This document shows, piece by piece, positions 22,801 to 37,200 of a stretch of 64,000 nt of DNA. A program made the translations under genes and the position numbers. Under the pieces are notes generated by a model. That model saw nothing but the letters and a program-made list of their open reading frames with translations. It made no database searches and was not told the DNA's origin. Source of the DNA: Crocodylus rhombifer. Lineage: Eukaryota > Chordata > Crocodylia > Crocodylidae. The stretch lies in the NCBI GenBank assembly GCA_038503035.1, contig JAVSML010018993.1, positions 1-64,000 on the forward strand, given 5' to 3'. Position 1 is the first letter of the stretch. Each line of letters opens with the position of its first letter.

Positions 22801-25261
22801 CTGCACTTCCCAAATTATTCTGTTGCAATGATGGCGTAACCGTATCTTCCCCCTTAGGGAGCTGAATGAAAACCATCAATTTCAGATGTTCTTGAATGTG
22901 CCCAGGACTCAAGGGCTGTTACATCAGTAATCATTATTGCTAACTTCTCTAGAAATATTTTGAATATTTGTGGTTTGCAAACCCCAGGTACTCTTACAGA
23001 AATACAGCTATCAGAATATGTACCGTGGGTCAATATCTGTTGGTTGCACACGGGAGCTGTTTCTTTAAAGATGACTAAGTACCTTTTGGGTGTCTTCAGA
23101 CTTGTAACAACCACCTTTTAATCCTTAAATATGTACAAATAGGGAAGGAGCTTTACAATCACAGGTACATTTAAATTGTGAAGCATTAAATTGCTGTATG
23201 GTCTCCTGTGTAAGCTGGTCTTAAGATGTCAGTCTTGACTTCCTCAATTTTAAAAGTCTACTTTATTGTCTTCTTAGTAAGATGACTTCTTTGAAAGAAG
23301 ATGTGAGGCGCAGTGCAATGCTCTGTATTCTCACAGTGCCTGCTACCATGACCAGTCATGACCTGATGAAGTTTGTAGCTCCTTTTTATGAAGTCATTGA
23401 GCATATGAAAATCATCCGGGATTCCACTCCAAACCAGTACATGGTACTGATAAAGTTCAGCTCGCAGGTAAAGCCCAGAAGTTTGGTGCCAGGTTTCTGC
23501 TGTTTGGGAAATTGGGCTGCTGTATGAATACTAATTTCAGGCACTGTCCAGTTCTAGTGGCTTGCTGTTTCCTGATGTCATGGGCCTTTGTATGAGAGGC
23601 ATCCTGTGATGTAATGTTGTGGGTTTTCATAGATTTCATAGACATTAGGGCTGGAAGGGACCTCGGGAGATCATCGAGTCCAGCCCCCTGCCCAAAGGGC
23701 AGGAAGTCAGCTGGGGTAATAGTAAGTGATACTAGTGCTGGCCCTCCATTAGCCTTCATCATAGACCTACAGCTTGTACAGCTGCAATGTTGTTATGCAT
23801 GTCCTAGCCTACTACTTGCTTTATCATAGCCAGCAAAATATTAAGATCTAGACAAATCTTGCCTGACTTCAATAACCTCACCCATTAAAAACCCTGTGGA
23901 AGATAATGCAATAAACAAATACAGATGCTCACTAAGATATGAATGAATTGTGCAGTCTGTCTTGGCAGACCAAGAAATAGCCTGATCTCTGTGACAGCGT
24001 TAATTCCTATGGAAACTGAGGATAGCAGGGAGCTATTGGACCATCTAGCCTATACTTCTGTTGTGGTCACAGGAACCATTCATGCGTATGTTGCTCCCTC
24101 CCAGAACTGGTGAGAAGGGGGTGGGAGGTAAGATTGAAGTGAACTAGATGACCAGATACTGTGGGTCTCTTCCTCAGCTGTTACAAGCTTAACACTCCTG
24201 TGTTGTGCACAACATAAATCCCACAGGCCTATTTAAGGTAAACCCCCTTCATAGAGACTCACTTGGGGGCAGTGTCTGATGCCAGCCATCTTTGTACTAA
24301 TTCAACAGAGTTTTTGCCCAGTCCACTAATTCTAGACAACTTTCCACTTGTCTTTTGAAATTGGCTGACTCCCTGCTTCAGCAGGCCCTCACCAGCCATC
24401 TCTGCATGCAGCAGAAGCACGCTCGAGTTGCTCTACATTTTATTATCTGTGTAACTGTGTCAGTAAGGTGTGTGGCAAAACTGGAACAGCTTTGTTTCAT
24501 CATTCAAGAGTTGAAAGACAGAAATGAGACTGCCTTGACTTCCAGCTCACTTTCCTCCTAACGGTTGGATTGCTGACTGTAATAAGCCAGCACATGGAGA
24601 TGTTGTGGCTCATCCATAATAACTCAAATAAGGTTATTTTGTGTTCAGTCAGCAGTGCTTCTTTTCAAGTAATGCTCTGGTATGAAGTGCTTCAGTACAC
24701 ATCTGCATAGAGTGAATTTGAGCTTTTTCTGCAGGTAAACTATATACTGTACAAATCTTGATCCCTTTTGAATAGGGTCGTCTGATAGTAGTGTCTTTCT
24801 TCCAGGCTTTTGCAAAGAAACAACATTTGCTTTCAGTTAGTGCCAAAATTGTTGACTGTGGACAAAGCTGATATTAAAGGAAGAAATTGGCTAGTGCTGT
24901 TTGAGCAGTACATTTGCAAGTGTCCAGTGCTGAGAGCTCTTCAGTTCTTCTGCCAGTTTAAGTTGAAAATTGCTGAATCCAATGCAGAGATGGAATAGTG
25001 ATTAGCATACATCAAGAGATTTACCTATGATGTATGCTTGTTTGGGCACTTGGAGTGGGGGAGAGAGGATATCTAATTCTCATTCCTTCTTGCTTGTTAA
25101 TGTAAGCTGCAGGCAGTATGAGTCTTGTTCATCTGGTCTGTCTTTAGGCAGATGCAGACAGCTTCTATATGGCATGCAACGGCCGACAGTTCAACTCCAT
25201 AGAAGAAGACGTTTGCCAGCTGGTGTATGTGGAGAGGGCTGAAGTCTTCAAATCAGAAGAT
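19813..25261 (+). CDS. BRAP: BRAP exons 1-5: N-terminus and BRAP2/RRM-like domain (residues 1-250)
   Basis: Exons are 19813-19894, 21286-21447, 22232-22433, 23278-23467 and 25148-25261. Exon 1 ends in phase 1 inside the CpG island. Exon 3 codes for an acidic, Ser-rich stretch that differs from human and then the conserved [16 protein letters not shown] motif. Exons 4-5 carry the RRM-like core, including [20 protein letters not shown] and [19 protein letters not shown], thought to act in protein or ubiquitin-chain recognition. Confidence 0.96.
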
Positions 25262-28200
25262 GTAAGTTTCTTTTCCAGACTCTATTACAAGCTGTTTAAT
25301 AGGATTAGCTGGACCTGGACGGGGCAAGCTTGCTGCAGATGTTTAACTGCCTCATGTCTGGCTGCATCTTGTCACTACAGCACTGCATTTGGGGGAGCAG
25401 CCCTGCCTTCTGAAGTTCTGGGACCTTACCCATCCAATCTCCTGGTCTCCCTCTCTGGAGCAGTTATGTTCTGCTGAAATCTGAATAGGGCTTAGTGCAG
25501 CTAAATATCCTTTATGTTTGGCCTGCTGGGAGGAAGATGTATGTTTAGTCCCAGAGAAATGTGTTTCTCACACTTATTAGCTAGTTTAATTCTCAGTATT
25601 TCAAGCTGATCTTTGCAACACCCCTCTAAGAGGGTGACATGAATGCTGTTTAAAACGTGGAGGAAGTAAACTGCAATTAAATGACTGGTCTGTGGTTGGA
25701 GGGAATGTATCAGAGCTGGGAATGAAACCTGTGGGTGTTGTCCGAGTCATGTCCTTGACATGGCTGGTCTTGGAGATCTAGGAAGAACTCATGAGTTCTC
25801 TTGACTTGCGTATAGCACTGTCCCAGATGTGTGCTCTAATTGGTGCCAGACTAAGTGTCAAAATGGCCCCAAAGGGTAGTCACTGCTACCTCTGGTGGAA
25901 TTTATAGGGTGCCTATAGTTTTACTAGGATGCATAGCAGTTCATTTAGGCTTTCGTGTTCAGAGTGCAGTTTTAGCTGTACAATTCGCTTGTGTCCCTTT
26001 TTCTTGTGCAGGGAGCCAGCCTTCCTGTAATGGATCTGACCGAGCTCCCAAAGTGCACAGTGTGCCTGGAGAGAATGGATGAGTCTGTCAATGGGATTCT
26101 GACCACCTTGTGTAACCACAGCTTCCACAGCCAGTGTCTGCAGCGGTGGGAGGACACCACGTAAGAGGCATTGCTTTGCTTTTCTGTAACTGAAAGTACT
26201 GGCTTTGCAGCTGTGCTCCTCTTCTCTGTACGGATGGGGCTGGCTTTGATCAGCATCTGCTCTGCTGATTTTTGGATGTCTGAGTTTCTGCACACATGGT
26301 GCCATTGGCAGCTATAGGGCCTGGAAAATGTCCAGGATGAGGTCTCTGCTTTAAGGAGACTACAGTGCAATTTAAATATGCAAATATACCCAATACATCA
26401 TGAGCAAAATCTAATGATCTAGTTAATAAGCATTTCCCACTTTCCAGCATGCTCAAATTCAAGATCAATGGAAATTTAAGCAAAATTAATTACTCAAACA
26501 GGCTTGGAATACCCTCTTAAGGGAGCAAAAATGTGCCTTATACAGTCTAGAGGTTTTATTTGGTTGTAAATCCTGCATAGTTTGGTATTTAGACTGAGCA
26601 ATACAAATTTATTTTGCCTTCAGAAGATGAGTGGCATTCACATGAGAAGATTAAAATGACTCTTAAACAGAGGTCTTGGATTTTAAAAGTTCTGGATGAT
26701 TTTAAATCAGTTCATCATGATGAACTGCGGGATATAAATGTTATTTCACATGACAGATGTGGTTTGCTGGTACATTTTGTCCTTAAAGCCCATGCATTTT
26801 AATTATTTAACCTTCATTCTTAACTTCTTATTCCATGAGATCCCACTAGGTAGAGCAGTGAGGTACGTGTCAGTCCTTCATAGAATTTCCCACGGAGAAC
26901 AGAGTCCTGTTATCTGTCAAACATACTTTACATTCCTACTGATAGCTGTTTGTTACTTGTTACATGTCGGACAGTTAGACTTCTACAGGAAGCTCGGTGC
27001 CAAACTGCAGCTCGTTTTCTTCAGCTTTTCTTTTTTTAGAGTACCAACCTCAGTTTGATCTTTCATCATGTATCATGAAACCTCTTTTGCATGAGGTTAC
27101 TCAGCTGTGCTAGTGGGTTTCCACAGCAGAATCTGTTTTAAATTCAGGAAGGCTTTTACTGAATCTTTGGCCCCATAAATCAAAGCCAACCTAAATGTAT
27201 GTAAAAATTTGTTCAGTGACTAATGCAGCTTGCTCCTAGTTCATTCTGACTAAACACTGACACAGTATCAAAGTCTAAAACGTATGTCTGGAACAAAGCT
27301 GTCATCACCAAACTTCAGTCACTTGCCTGACACTTTTCTTCCTGAGTTTGTGATTGCATTAGATTGGAGGGTATTTAGTTGGTACACGTTGGCAACTTTC
27401 TTCCCCAGGAGCCTTTTGCAGATGGCAAACTAATGATTAGTCCAGGATTGATCTCCAAGTAATAGGGCAGAGGCTGCAGTGGGGAAGTATGGCCAAACCA
27501 AAATGAGTGAAATATGAGCTTGGAGGGTGATGTATGTTGCCAGCACCCACCATGATCAGCAGGTGCCCTCAGCTTTGCTTCCCCTTCTGAGATCAGGATC
27601 CTGAATTGGGCACTGCTAGCTGAGATTTCATAGATTTCATAGACATCAGGGCTGGAAGGGACCTTGGGAGATCATCAAGTCCAGCCCCCTGCCCAAAGGG
27701 CAGCAAGTCAGCTGGGGTCATAGGATCCCAGCAAGATAAGCATCCAGTTTACTCTTGAAGGTGTTCAATGTAGGTGCTTGGACCACCTCCGCTGGCAGAC
27801 TGCTCCAGACCTTGGGGGCTCGGACAGGAAAGAAATTCTTCCTTATGTCCAGCCTGAAACGGTCTTGCAGGAGTTTGTGACCGTTCGACCTCGTCATCCC
27901 TTGGGGCGCTCTGGTGAACAAACGTTCCCCCAGATCCTGGTGGTCACCCCTGATAAACTTATAGGTGGCCATCAGATCACCCCTGAGCCTGTGTTTTTCC
28001 AGGCTAAAGAGTCCCATGGCTCTCACCCTGTCAGTGTAAGGTCTGTTTTCCTGACCTCTGAACATGTGCGTGGCTCTCCTCTGCACTCTCTCAAGCTTCT
28101 CCACATCCTTTTTGAATTATGGAGCCCAAAACTGGACGCAGTACTCCAGCTGCGGCCTCACCAAGGCCGAGTACAAGGGGAGAATGACGTCCCGGGATTT

Positions 28201-31200
28201 GCTCGAGAAGCATCTATGGATGCAAGCCAGCGTTTTGGTCGCTTTATTAGCCGCAGCATCGCATTGCAGGCTCATGTTCATCTTGTGGTCAAAGATGACC
28301 CCCAAGTCTCTTTCTTCTGTAGTGCTAACCAACGTAGCACTGCCAAGCCTATAAGGGTGCTGCAGGTTTTTCCTCCCAAGGTGGAGAACCTTGCATTTTT
28401 TGGTGTTAAACACCACCAGGTTCTCGTCTGCCCATTTGCTGAGCTTGTCCAGGTCAGCCTGGATCACCCGCCTATCTTCTGGCGTGGATGCTTTGCCCCA
28501 AAGTTTGGTGTCATCGGCGAACTTGGCCAGTCCACTCCTGACTCCAATGTCCACATCATTAATGAAGATGTTGAACAGGATGGGTCCCAGGACAGAGCCT
28601 TGAGGGACCCCACTGGTCACAGGACACCACGATGAGTGACTCCCATCAATCACAACCCTCTGGGTCCGACCACGGAGCCAATTTCCCAGCCAGCGGATCG
28701 TGGTGGAGCCAAGGCCACAAGTGGCCAGTTTGGCCAAGAGGTGATCATGGGATACCAGATCAAAAGCTTTTTTGAAGTCAAGATATATGACATCAACCTC
28801 TTCTCCCTTGTCCAGGTGATAGGTCACCTGGTCGTAGAAGGAAATGAGATTGGTCAAACAAGACCTACCCGTGTTGGCTATCCCTTAGGATGTTAGCCTG
28901 GGCCAGTCCCTCAAGGGTGGCCTCCTTAATAAACTTTTCTAAGATCTTCCCCAGGATAGAAGTCAGGCTAATGGGCCTGTAGTTAGCCAGATCCACTCTC
29001 CTCCCTTTCTTGAAGATCGGCACCACATTGGCCTTCTTCCAGTCTTCAGGCACTACACCAGAGCGCCAGGAGTTTTCAAAGACCCGTGCCAGGGGCTGGG
29101 CTATGACGCTCGCCAGCTCCTTGAGTACCCTGGGGTGCAGATTGTCAGGTCCAGCTGACTTCAAGGTATCCAGCTTCTCAAGATGTTCCTTCACGAGGTC
29201 AGCATTTATGGAGGGTAGGGGATCCCCATCACCCGGATCTCCCTATCCTATAGGCAGGCATGGGCGTCCCGTGGGACTGATGAAAGACTGACGCAAAGTA
29301 CCTATTTAATAGGTTGGCTTTTTCCTGGGCGTCAGTTGTCAGTTGCCCCATCTGGTTTAGCAGGGGTCCAACGTTGCCCTTGCTTTTCCTCTGGCTCCCC
29401 ACATATCTGAAAAAGGACTTTTTGTTGTCCTTGATGCCTGAAGCTAGTTGGAGTTCAGTTGCAGCCTTGGCTTTCCTGGTTTGCTCCCTGCAGGACCGGA
29501 CCAGTGCAGAATAATCCTCCTTGGATGTGAATCCCGTCCTCCATCCTTTGTAGGCTTTCCTTTTTAGCCGCAGGAGGTCCGCTAGGTCCCTGGAGAGCCA
29601 GGGGGGCTGCTGTGCCTTCTTGCTGCCTTTCCTCCGTGTTGGGATAGATTTAGCTTGTGCATTAAGGATTGCTTCCTTGAGAAGCAACCGCTCTTCTTGA
29701 ACTCCCATCTCCCTGGGGTCATGGTCCCTGAGGGCCTGACTGACTAGCCTCTTGAGCTTGTCAAAGTCGGCTTTTCTGAAGTCAAGGACTTCTGTGTTGC
29801 TGACTGACTTGCCAGCTTTACGGCGGATGGTGAAGGTGATCAGCTCGTGGTCGCTGTCACCCAGCTTCCCATCGATTTGCTAGGTCGTCCCCCGTAGCCA
29901 GTACCAGGTCGAGCAGCGCTTTGCCTCTCGTTGGCCCATAGACTTCTTGAGTCAGGTAGAGGTCATCCACGCACGAGAGAGAGCTTTGCGACTGCTCGGA
30001 TTTTGCTGAGTGATCTTCCCACGAGATGTCTGGGTAATTGAAGTCACCCATGACAACCAAGGTCCTGGAGCAAGCGGCCTCAGTCAGTTCCCGGGCGAAC
30101 TCCTGGTCAAGCTCAGGACTTTGCGTGGGAGGTCTGTAGTAGACTCCCACCGTTGTGTCCCCTGTGCCGTATTCCCCACGAATTTTTACCCAGAGGGTCT
30201 CTAGCTGTCCGTGCTGGTCGCCAACATCAGCTTACAGGGACATGTAGCTTTCCTTCACATAGAGAGCTACACCCCCACCCCTTTTGTCAACACGATCCCT
30301 CCTGTACAGGGTATAGCCCTCTATACCCATGGTCCAGTCATGGGTGGAGTCCCACCAGGTCTCCGTTATCCCAATGACATCATATTTCTTTGCACTGAGC
30401 AGGAGGACGAGGTCGTCCTGCTTGTTGCCCAGGCTCCTGGCATTAGTGTACAGGCAGGCAAGTGTGCCCTTGGGGGCTCTTGCCTTGCCCACAGATTGTG
30501 CCAGGGCTGAGGCAGGGGTGGGCTCCCTTAAGTCCCTTGGTCCGCTGGCTTTGCAAGGGTCGCTCAGCAGGCCAGCAGTGGCAGTAGTCCCCCCATCCCC
30601 CAGCGGGCTTAGTTTAAAGCCCGGTGGAGCAGGTCAGCCAGCCTGGCTGAGAAGAGCCTCCTCCCCAGGGGGGAGAGGTGGAGGCCATCTCTTCCCAGCA
30701 GCTTGCTGAGATGGTCTGAAAGACCTAGATTGACTTCCCTGGTGGCTTCTCACAGTGTCTGTGGAGGACAAGGAACAAGTCACAGCTGAGGTCACAGATT
30801 TTGTGTCCTTAGCATACTTTCTACATGGAGAATCCAGGCCTCACAACCAATCTCCTCTCTACTCCTTCCAGTTGCCTCACCTCCTGGCCTGCAGTTAAAC
30901 TGGACAGTGTCCTGTGATATCCTCTGTTTTTAAGATTCGGCATTCGCCAGTTTTACAGGAATAAATAGTGAAAGAGCAGCAAAGCTTGTGAAGGCAGGAG
31001 ACAAATCTGGGTCAGATGGTGAGATTCAGTCAAAAAGGTATGACCATGCAGTGGGGAGTGTCATATACACTCACCGGATCACGTGTGATCCAAATTTTCT
31101 AGCCTCTGTCTGCTGGCCTCACAAGGAACCTAGTGGTCACTGTTGGCTAACTAGTGCTGCTTGCTGCCTTTTTTTTCCAGGTGTCCTGTCTGCAGGTACT

Positions 31201-34200
31201 GCCAAACTCCTGAGCCTGTGGAAGAGAATAAATGCTTTGAGTGTGGTGTTCAAGAAGTAAGTAGGTGTGAAGGGTGAACTCTGTCCACCTTTACTATTGC
31301 AACTTCTTTCCCTTGGCGTCTATGACTGCTGTTGGGCCACACTTCTGCCTGGAACAAGGTTCCTGTTTGTTTGATTTGGTACTGCTATGGGGCAGCTGGG
31401 TTCATCCCAGAAAGGTGTCCTGTTCTGTGGATTTCAGAGGCTTGGAGCTGCAGATCTATGAAGGGGGATCAGTGCGGGTGCCAGTGCCAGCAAGCTCCTG
31501 CAGTGGTGACCCAGCTGCACTGTCCAGTCTTATTTTCTTCAGTTTGGCTTCAAGATTTTCCAGGATGTCCCCCCTCACCCCTGTGACTTGAAAGCCATTT
31601 ATCTAACATGCAGGAATGGTTGATGACTCTCTCAGTAGGCTTATACTGTATTTGAATCATTAAGTAGTTTCATTCTCTAGCCTGAATGATGCTTCAAGAA
31701 AGGCAAAGATTGCCCTTTTCTTAGGGAAGCAACAGGGACTGTGAGCAGCAGATGTACACTCTTCCCATCCCTTATACTGCCTGCGTGCTTTTCACAGTGA
31801 TGTTTGTTGCTCACATATTGGTCCAAAATCCTTTCTTGTTCTGTTGTCAGAACCTCTGGATCTGCTTAATATGTGGGCACATTGGCTGCGGGCGCTACGT
31901 GAGCAGGCATGCTTACAAGCACTTTGAGGAGACTCAGCATACGTATGCAATGCAGCTGACCAACCACAGAGTCTGGGACTATGCTGGAGGTAAACCTCTC
32001 CCTTCTGCTTGTTAGGGGTGACCAGGCTTGTGTGGAAACGGTCCTCAACCTTTCCAGGAAGACACTTTTAATTAAGCCCTAACTTTCTGGAGGATTTGAA
32101 GGGATTTTCTGTAGCATTTAATATTCCACATTTTAGGAACATCTATTTGCTCTAGTACAGCAGCTTCTGTGCCTGTACCAAATGCTTCAGAAAAAGATAA
32201 ACTCATAATGCACCTGGACAGCCCTCTAGTTTCAGCAGTATGAGAAGAACTTCAGAAGGAGGTAGATCAGTTTTCTCATAGCACGAGAATGAGCTTTTGT
32301 GATTTATCCTAGATGGTGTCCAATAGATTCTGTTAAGTGTCAAATATGTCCATTTAACTCCTAGGTCTCTCCCTCCATGCAGCACTGAGACGCACAGAAC
32401 CTGAGTAAATTATTTCCCTTGGCCCCAGTTAGGTTCAAATGCTTGGGTTTTATCAAACTGAAACAATCCTTGGTCAAATTTCTCTCTCCAGATAATTATG
32501 TTCATCGTCTGGTTGCCAGTAAAACTGATGGGAAGATAGTTCAGTACGAGTGTGAAGGGGATATGTGTCAAGAAGAAAAGATCGATGCCTTACAACTAGA
32601 GGTAAGTGTTCTAGTTTCCTTCAGACACCACTGTGGTGTTGTTTTTAGTGTAAATATGCCTCAACTCCAGAGTCGATTCTGACAAGAATGGCGCTGGACT
32701 GACTTCAAGGCCGAAGGAGCGTGTTGCTTTTCCTCTTACTCACTGGCTTTGCCGAGTCAGCGCCAGTAGGAGTGGGAGCTGGTTCTATCCTGTTAATAAT
32801 GCATTGAGTTGTTCATGAAATTCAGTTGGTTGCATCTCTGCAAAGTCAGTCCAGTTGGTAGTGTTTCAGAGTAACCAATGGCAAACTCTGGTCTGCAGAA
32901 GGTATTGGGAAGGGAAGGGGTGCACAAACATGTGCTTGACTCTGGGATCCCTTAGTGACTTTGAGCTGGCACAAACTTTTCTGTGCCAATGAAACTGCAA
33001 GATGCATTTCTTTTTTTTTTTATTTTACCAACATTTTTTTTCAGACTACAGCCTTTTAAAATAAATTTGCTATTCTAAACCTTAAATGTGAGTGAACTTG
33101 AACTCTCCCGATAGAATCAATTAAAAAAAAATGTATTTAAGATGGCAGACAACTAGCAGAACTTCAGCTGAGCTTTTTATATGGGTTAAGCGCTCTGCTA
33201 CAGCAAACTAGAGCTAAATATTTGTAGGAAGAATTCACCTACTATCTTGACTCTATCTGATAATTACTGAAGTGGGCAAGAGGTCTTTCTCCTGCTTAAT
33301 CCTGCATTCAAGGTATAACCTGGTATGTCTTGATTTGGAAATCATGATCTCTCTTACAGTCTACATCTTGTTGTAAAGTTTTCAAAATGGGAGAAGGTGG
33401 GATGTGAATTCTGAAAGTCCTTGGTTTAAACACCAAAATAATGTTGCTAATAAACTACTCTGATCAGAGGGAAATAACTATTCCTCAAGTGTTATCTTCA
33501 GTCTACAATCTTTCTTCAGCGCTCTCTTGAAATGGAGACTAGCTCTTAACCCCCTTCCCGTGGTATTTCAGAAGCTTGCTTTCTACCATGACAAAGCAAA
33601 ATCCACATGAAAACATTGTGAGGAGGAGGAAACGCCTTCAGTCTTCAGTATCCCTAATGATTCTAATTAGGCTGGCTGACATCTTCATGTTTGTGTCTGC
33701 TGCTTCTGTGTTCATATTTTCTTTCTAATCTCCCAAGAGGCAACTCATCTAAAGCCCTCAGGGTGACCCCTAACCAGAAGCTATTCAGTATACAGTAGAA
33801 ATTGAATTGACTTTTTTTTACTTTGGCTCATCTATCCAATGACTCTGCAGTTTGTACTCAGCTGAAACACTCAGAATGTTGTCTTGACACAATTTCAGTG
33901 TAGGATTTTTTGTTTTTAAATGAGAGAAACTTTCTGGGGCCCTTTGGGTTATAAATTGATGGTACACTTGATCTAACAGTGCCTTAGTCCAGCTCTGTTT
34001 GCTATTATTATAGTACTCATATTTACTAACAAGCCAGCTGGAATCGCAGCGCATCTACTGGGAAAACAAGATAGTCCGAATAGAAAAGGATACCACTGAA
34101 GAAGTAAGTTCTCTTGTCTTATTAACTGTTTCTGGCCTTGCTCTCCAAGCTGAGGACCCATGGCTCCCAATGACTTCGTCCAAGTTGCGTGTGTTTGGGG

Positions 34201-37200
34201 AATTAAGAAAAATGAGTCAATTAATGTATAATGAATGACCTGGCATTGGCCACCTATTAAGAGAAGGAGGGTTCACTTTTTTCCATTGAAGAGAACTGGC
34301 ACAGATCTCTTCTTTATCTTGATAGATGGGTTCTAGCAACATCCTGTTCAGCAGTGCAGAAATGAGCAGATTGCCAGCAGGGTTGAAACTTGGCTTAAAC
34401 ACAGTGTGGAAGTTGTTGGCATGTCTGGCAGCTTGTCTTGCAGGCCAGGAGATCTCCCAGCCAATGGCAAATGGTAGAGGAGACTCATGGCATACTTGCC
34501 ATGCGCTAATGGAAGGAGAAATTGCCTACCTGCCCATGCCACACATCCCCCAAAGTGCCGGTTAAAAGATTCATGGGATGTTCTGGCAGTCGAGCTGAGT
34601 TTCAGAATGTCCTGAGCTGAACGAACCATGGTGCTTTAGTAGAGTCGAGTGGAATCCCACCGGTTTCTCTTTTTTAATGCCTTCAAGTTCCTGGACAAAT
34701 CCTTAGCTGAACTTTGCCTGGGTGCAGAGTGGAGTTGCATAAATGTTGTAACTGCTAATTAACCAGGCACTGTGTCTGCTGTTAAGCAACTCCATAAATG
34801 TATAAAGAATTCCCTCTAAAATTAGCTGAGAAATAGGCCTTGACAAAGAATGGATTTAAGTAAGAAATAGCTGAAGAATTTAACTGACGGGTCTGGTCTG
34901 TGAAGTGAAAGGTTATGGTAAAATCCTCTTTGAAATAGTTGAAAATGCTGGCTTCAAACCAGTTATCCTAAAAGATCTAGGCTGTGTAGACTTAGGCTGC
35001 TTATTCTAAAGATTGTGGAACTAATCTGGAAGATCCCTATAAGAGAAAAGCTTCACTGTGCAAAATACTCTGTTATCAGAGGGAAGTCTGTCATCCCCTA
35101 CCTTGGAGGCCTGTAAGAGGAAACTGGACAAGCACCTGGTAGGGTTCACCTGACCCCAGTGCTCTTTCCCGCCCAGGGCAGGGAGTCAAACTCAATCTAC
35201 TAAGGTCCCTTCCAGCCCTGAACAGCTGTGAATCCCCAAATTGTCTCAAGTAGCCTGTACGTTCTTTATCTTACAATAGATGTCCCTAGGAGTGAATGTC
35301 AGCTACTGTCTTATGAGTGGCATGCTGCTGCTTAGTCAAAATTGAGGTGAAACCATGTTTTTTGTTTTTTCCTTCAAATTTTGACCAAGTATAAACTTTT
35401 TTTTTTTTTTAATGGTGGGCAGAGAGGAGAACTTAACAGTCGAAAGCCCTAGGCTTGAATGCTTAATTTCATGTAACTATTTAAATCCTAATAAGCTGCA
35501 GAAATTTGCCTCCAAGTTCGTGTTTTTAAATTAAAGCTTTTTAAGCTAATTGTATTTAAACAAAAAGCAGTGAGGGACCTGCTGTAGCCTTGCAACAGTG
35601 TCAAGTTGGGTCATTGAACATCTTTGCGAGCTGAGTCATAGTTCTTTGGAAGTAGTGTATATGGAGATTTAGCCCCAAGTCAGGGTTTGTGTGTTACAAT
35701 AGCACTGCTGATAGGAAAATGTAAGTATTTCTTTGAAAAGGAAAAAAAAAACCATTTTTCTTTTTAAAAGAAATACTTACTCAATATTTTCCATTGCTTC
35801 CAGTCATTTGAGGGCTTGTTCTCACAACATAGTAAATGGTCAAAGTCTACAAACTACTCCAGAAAATGTGAATGTCATAATGAAAGTGCACAGGACTTTG
35901 ATCTGTTTGAAGTCTCTGTGTTTGTTTTTACAGATTAACAACATGAAGACCAAATTTAAAGAGACCATTGAGAAGTGTGATAACTTGGAACAGAGGCTGA
36001 ACGAGTTACTGAAGGAGAAACAATCTGTCGAACGAAAGTACGTGTTTCTGTCTGAGGACATTTTTTCACAAGTCTAACTATATTTTATTCTGAAGCTCCT
36101 CTGACTGACTAAAACATAGCTGATTTGCCCTTTTTTGGAATCCTCCGTTGGATCCTTTTTAACTCTTAATTAGCGTGGTAAGGACCCTATTGATTTCAGG
36201 AATCTGATGCCCCAGTTCTGTGGATGCCTTGTATATTTAAAATGGCTCTAATGCCATTTGGTTTTCCAGCTCTTGGCTTTTTCCGCATAGCCTGCATATT
36301 TAGCATTCATTAAACCTTTCACATTTTGTGCCCACTCAAAAAAGGAAGCCGGTCAGTTGTGCAGTCATAGTTTCATAGTTGGTCGGGTTGGAAGGGACCT
36401 GAGCAGATCATCAAGTCCGACCCCCTGCCATGGCAGGAAAGAGTACTGGGGTCAAACGACCCCAGCAAGGTGTTCGTCTAGCCTTGTCTTAAAGCCCCCC
36501 AGGGTAGGAGCCAGCACCACTTCTCTTGGAAGTTGGTCCCAGATCCTAGCCGCCCTGACAGTGAAGTAGCACTTCCTGATATCTAATCTGAATTTACCCT
36601 CTGCCAGCTTGTGACCGTTATTTCTAGTCACTCCTGGTAGTGCTCGGGGGAACAGGGACTCCCCCAATACCTGCTGATCCCCTCTGACTCGTTTGTAACA
36701 GGCCACTAGATCCCCCCTCAGCCTTCTCTTGTGAAGGCTGAACAGGTTCAGGTCCCATCGCCTCTCCTCGTAGGGCCTGCCCTGCTGCCCCCTGACTATG
36801 CGAGTGACCTCCTCTGGACCCTCTCCAGGCTGTCCACATCCCCCCTGAAGTGCGGCACCCAGAACTGGACGCAGTACTCCAGCTGCGGCCTGACCAGTGC
36901 CGCATAGAGGGGGAGGATCACCTCCTTGGACCTGCTCGAGATGCATCTGTGGATGCGTGACAAGGTGTGGTTGGCCTTCCTGACTGTCCCCACACTGCCG
37001 GCCCATGTTCATTTTGGCATCAGTGATGACTCCAAGATCCTTTTCTGCCTCTGCACTGACGAGAAGGGAGTTCCCCAGCCTGTAGGTATGGTGCTGGCTC
37101 TTCCTCCCCAGGTGCAGCACCTTGCACTTGTCAGTGTTGAAACCCATCCTATTCTCGTCCGCCCACCCCTGTAACCTGTCTAGGTCCAGTTGGAGCTTAT

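Noticed and set aside
27778..28635. 285-codon open frame on the plus strand
   Set aside because: It is the antisense shadow of the CR1 reverse transcriptase on the minus strand, which carries the real motifs ([17 protein letters not shown]).
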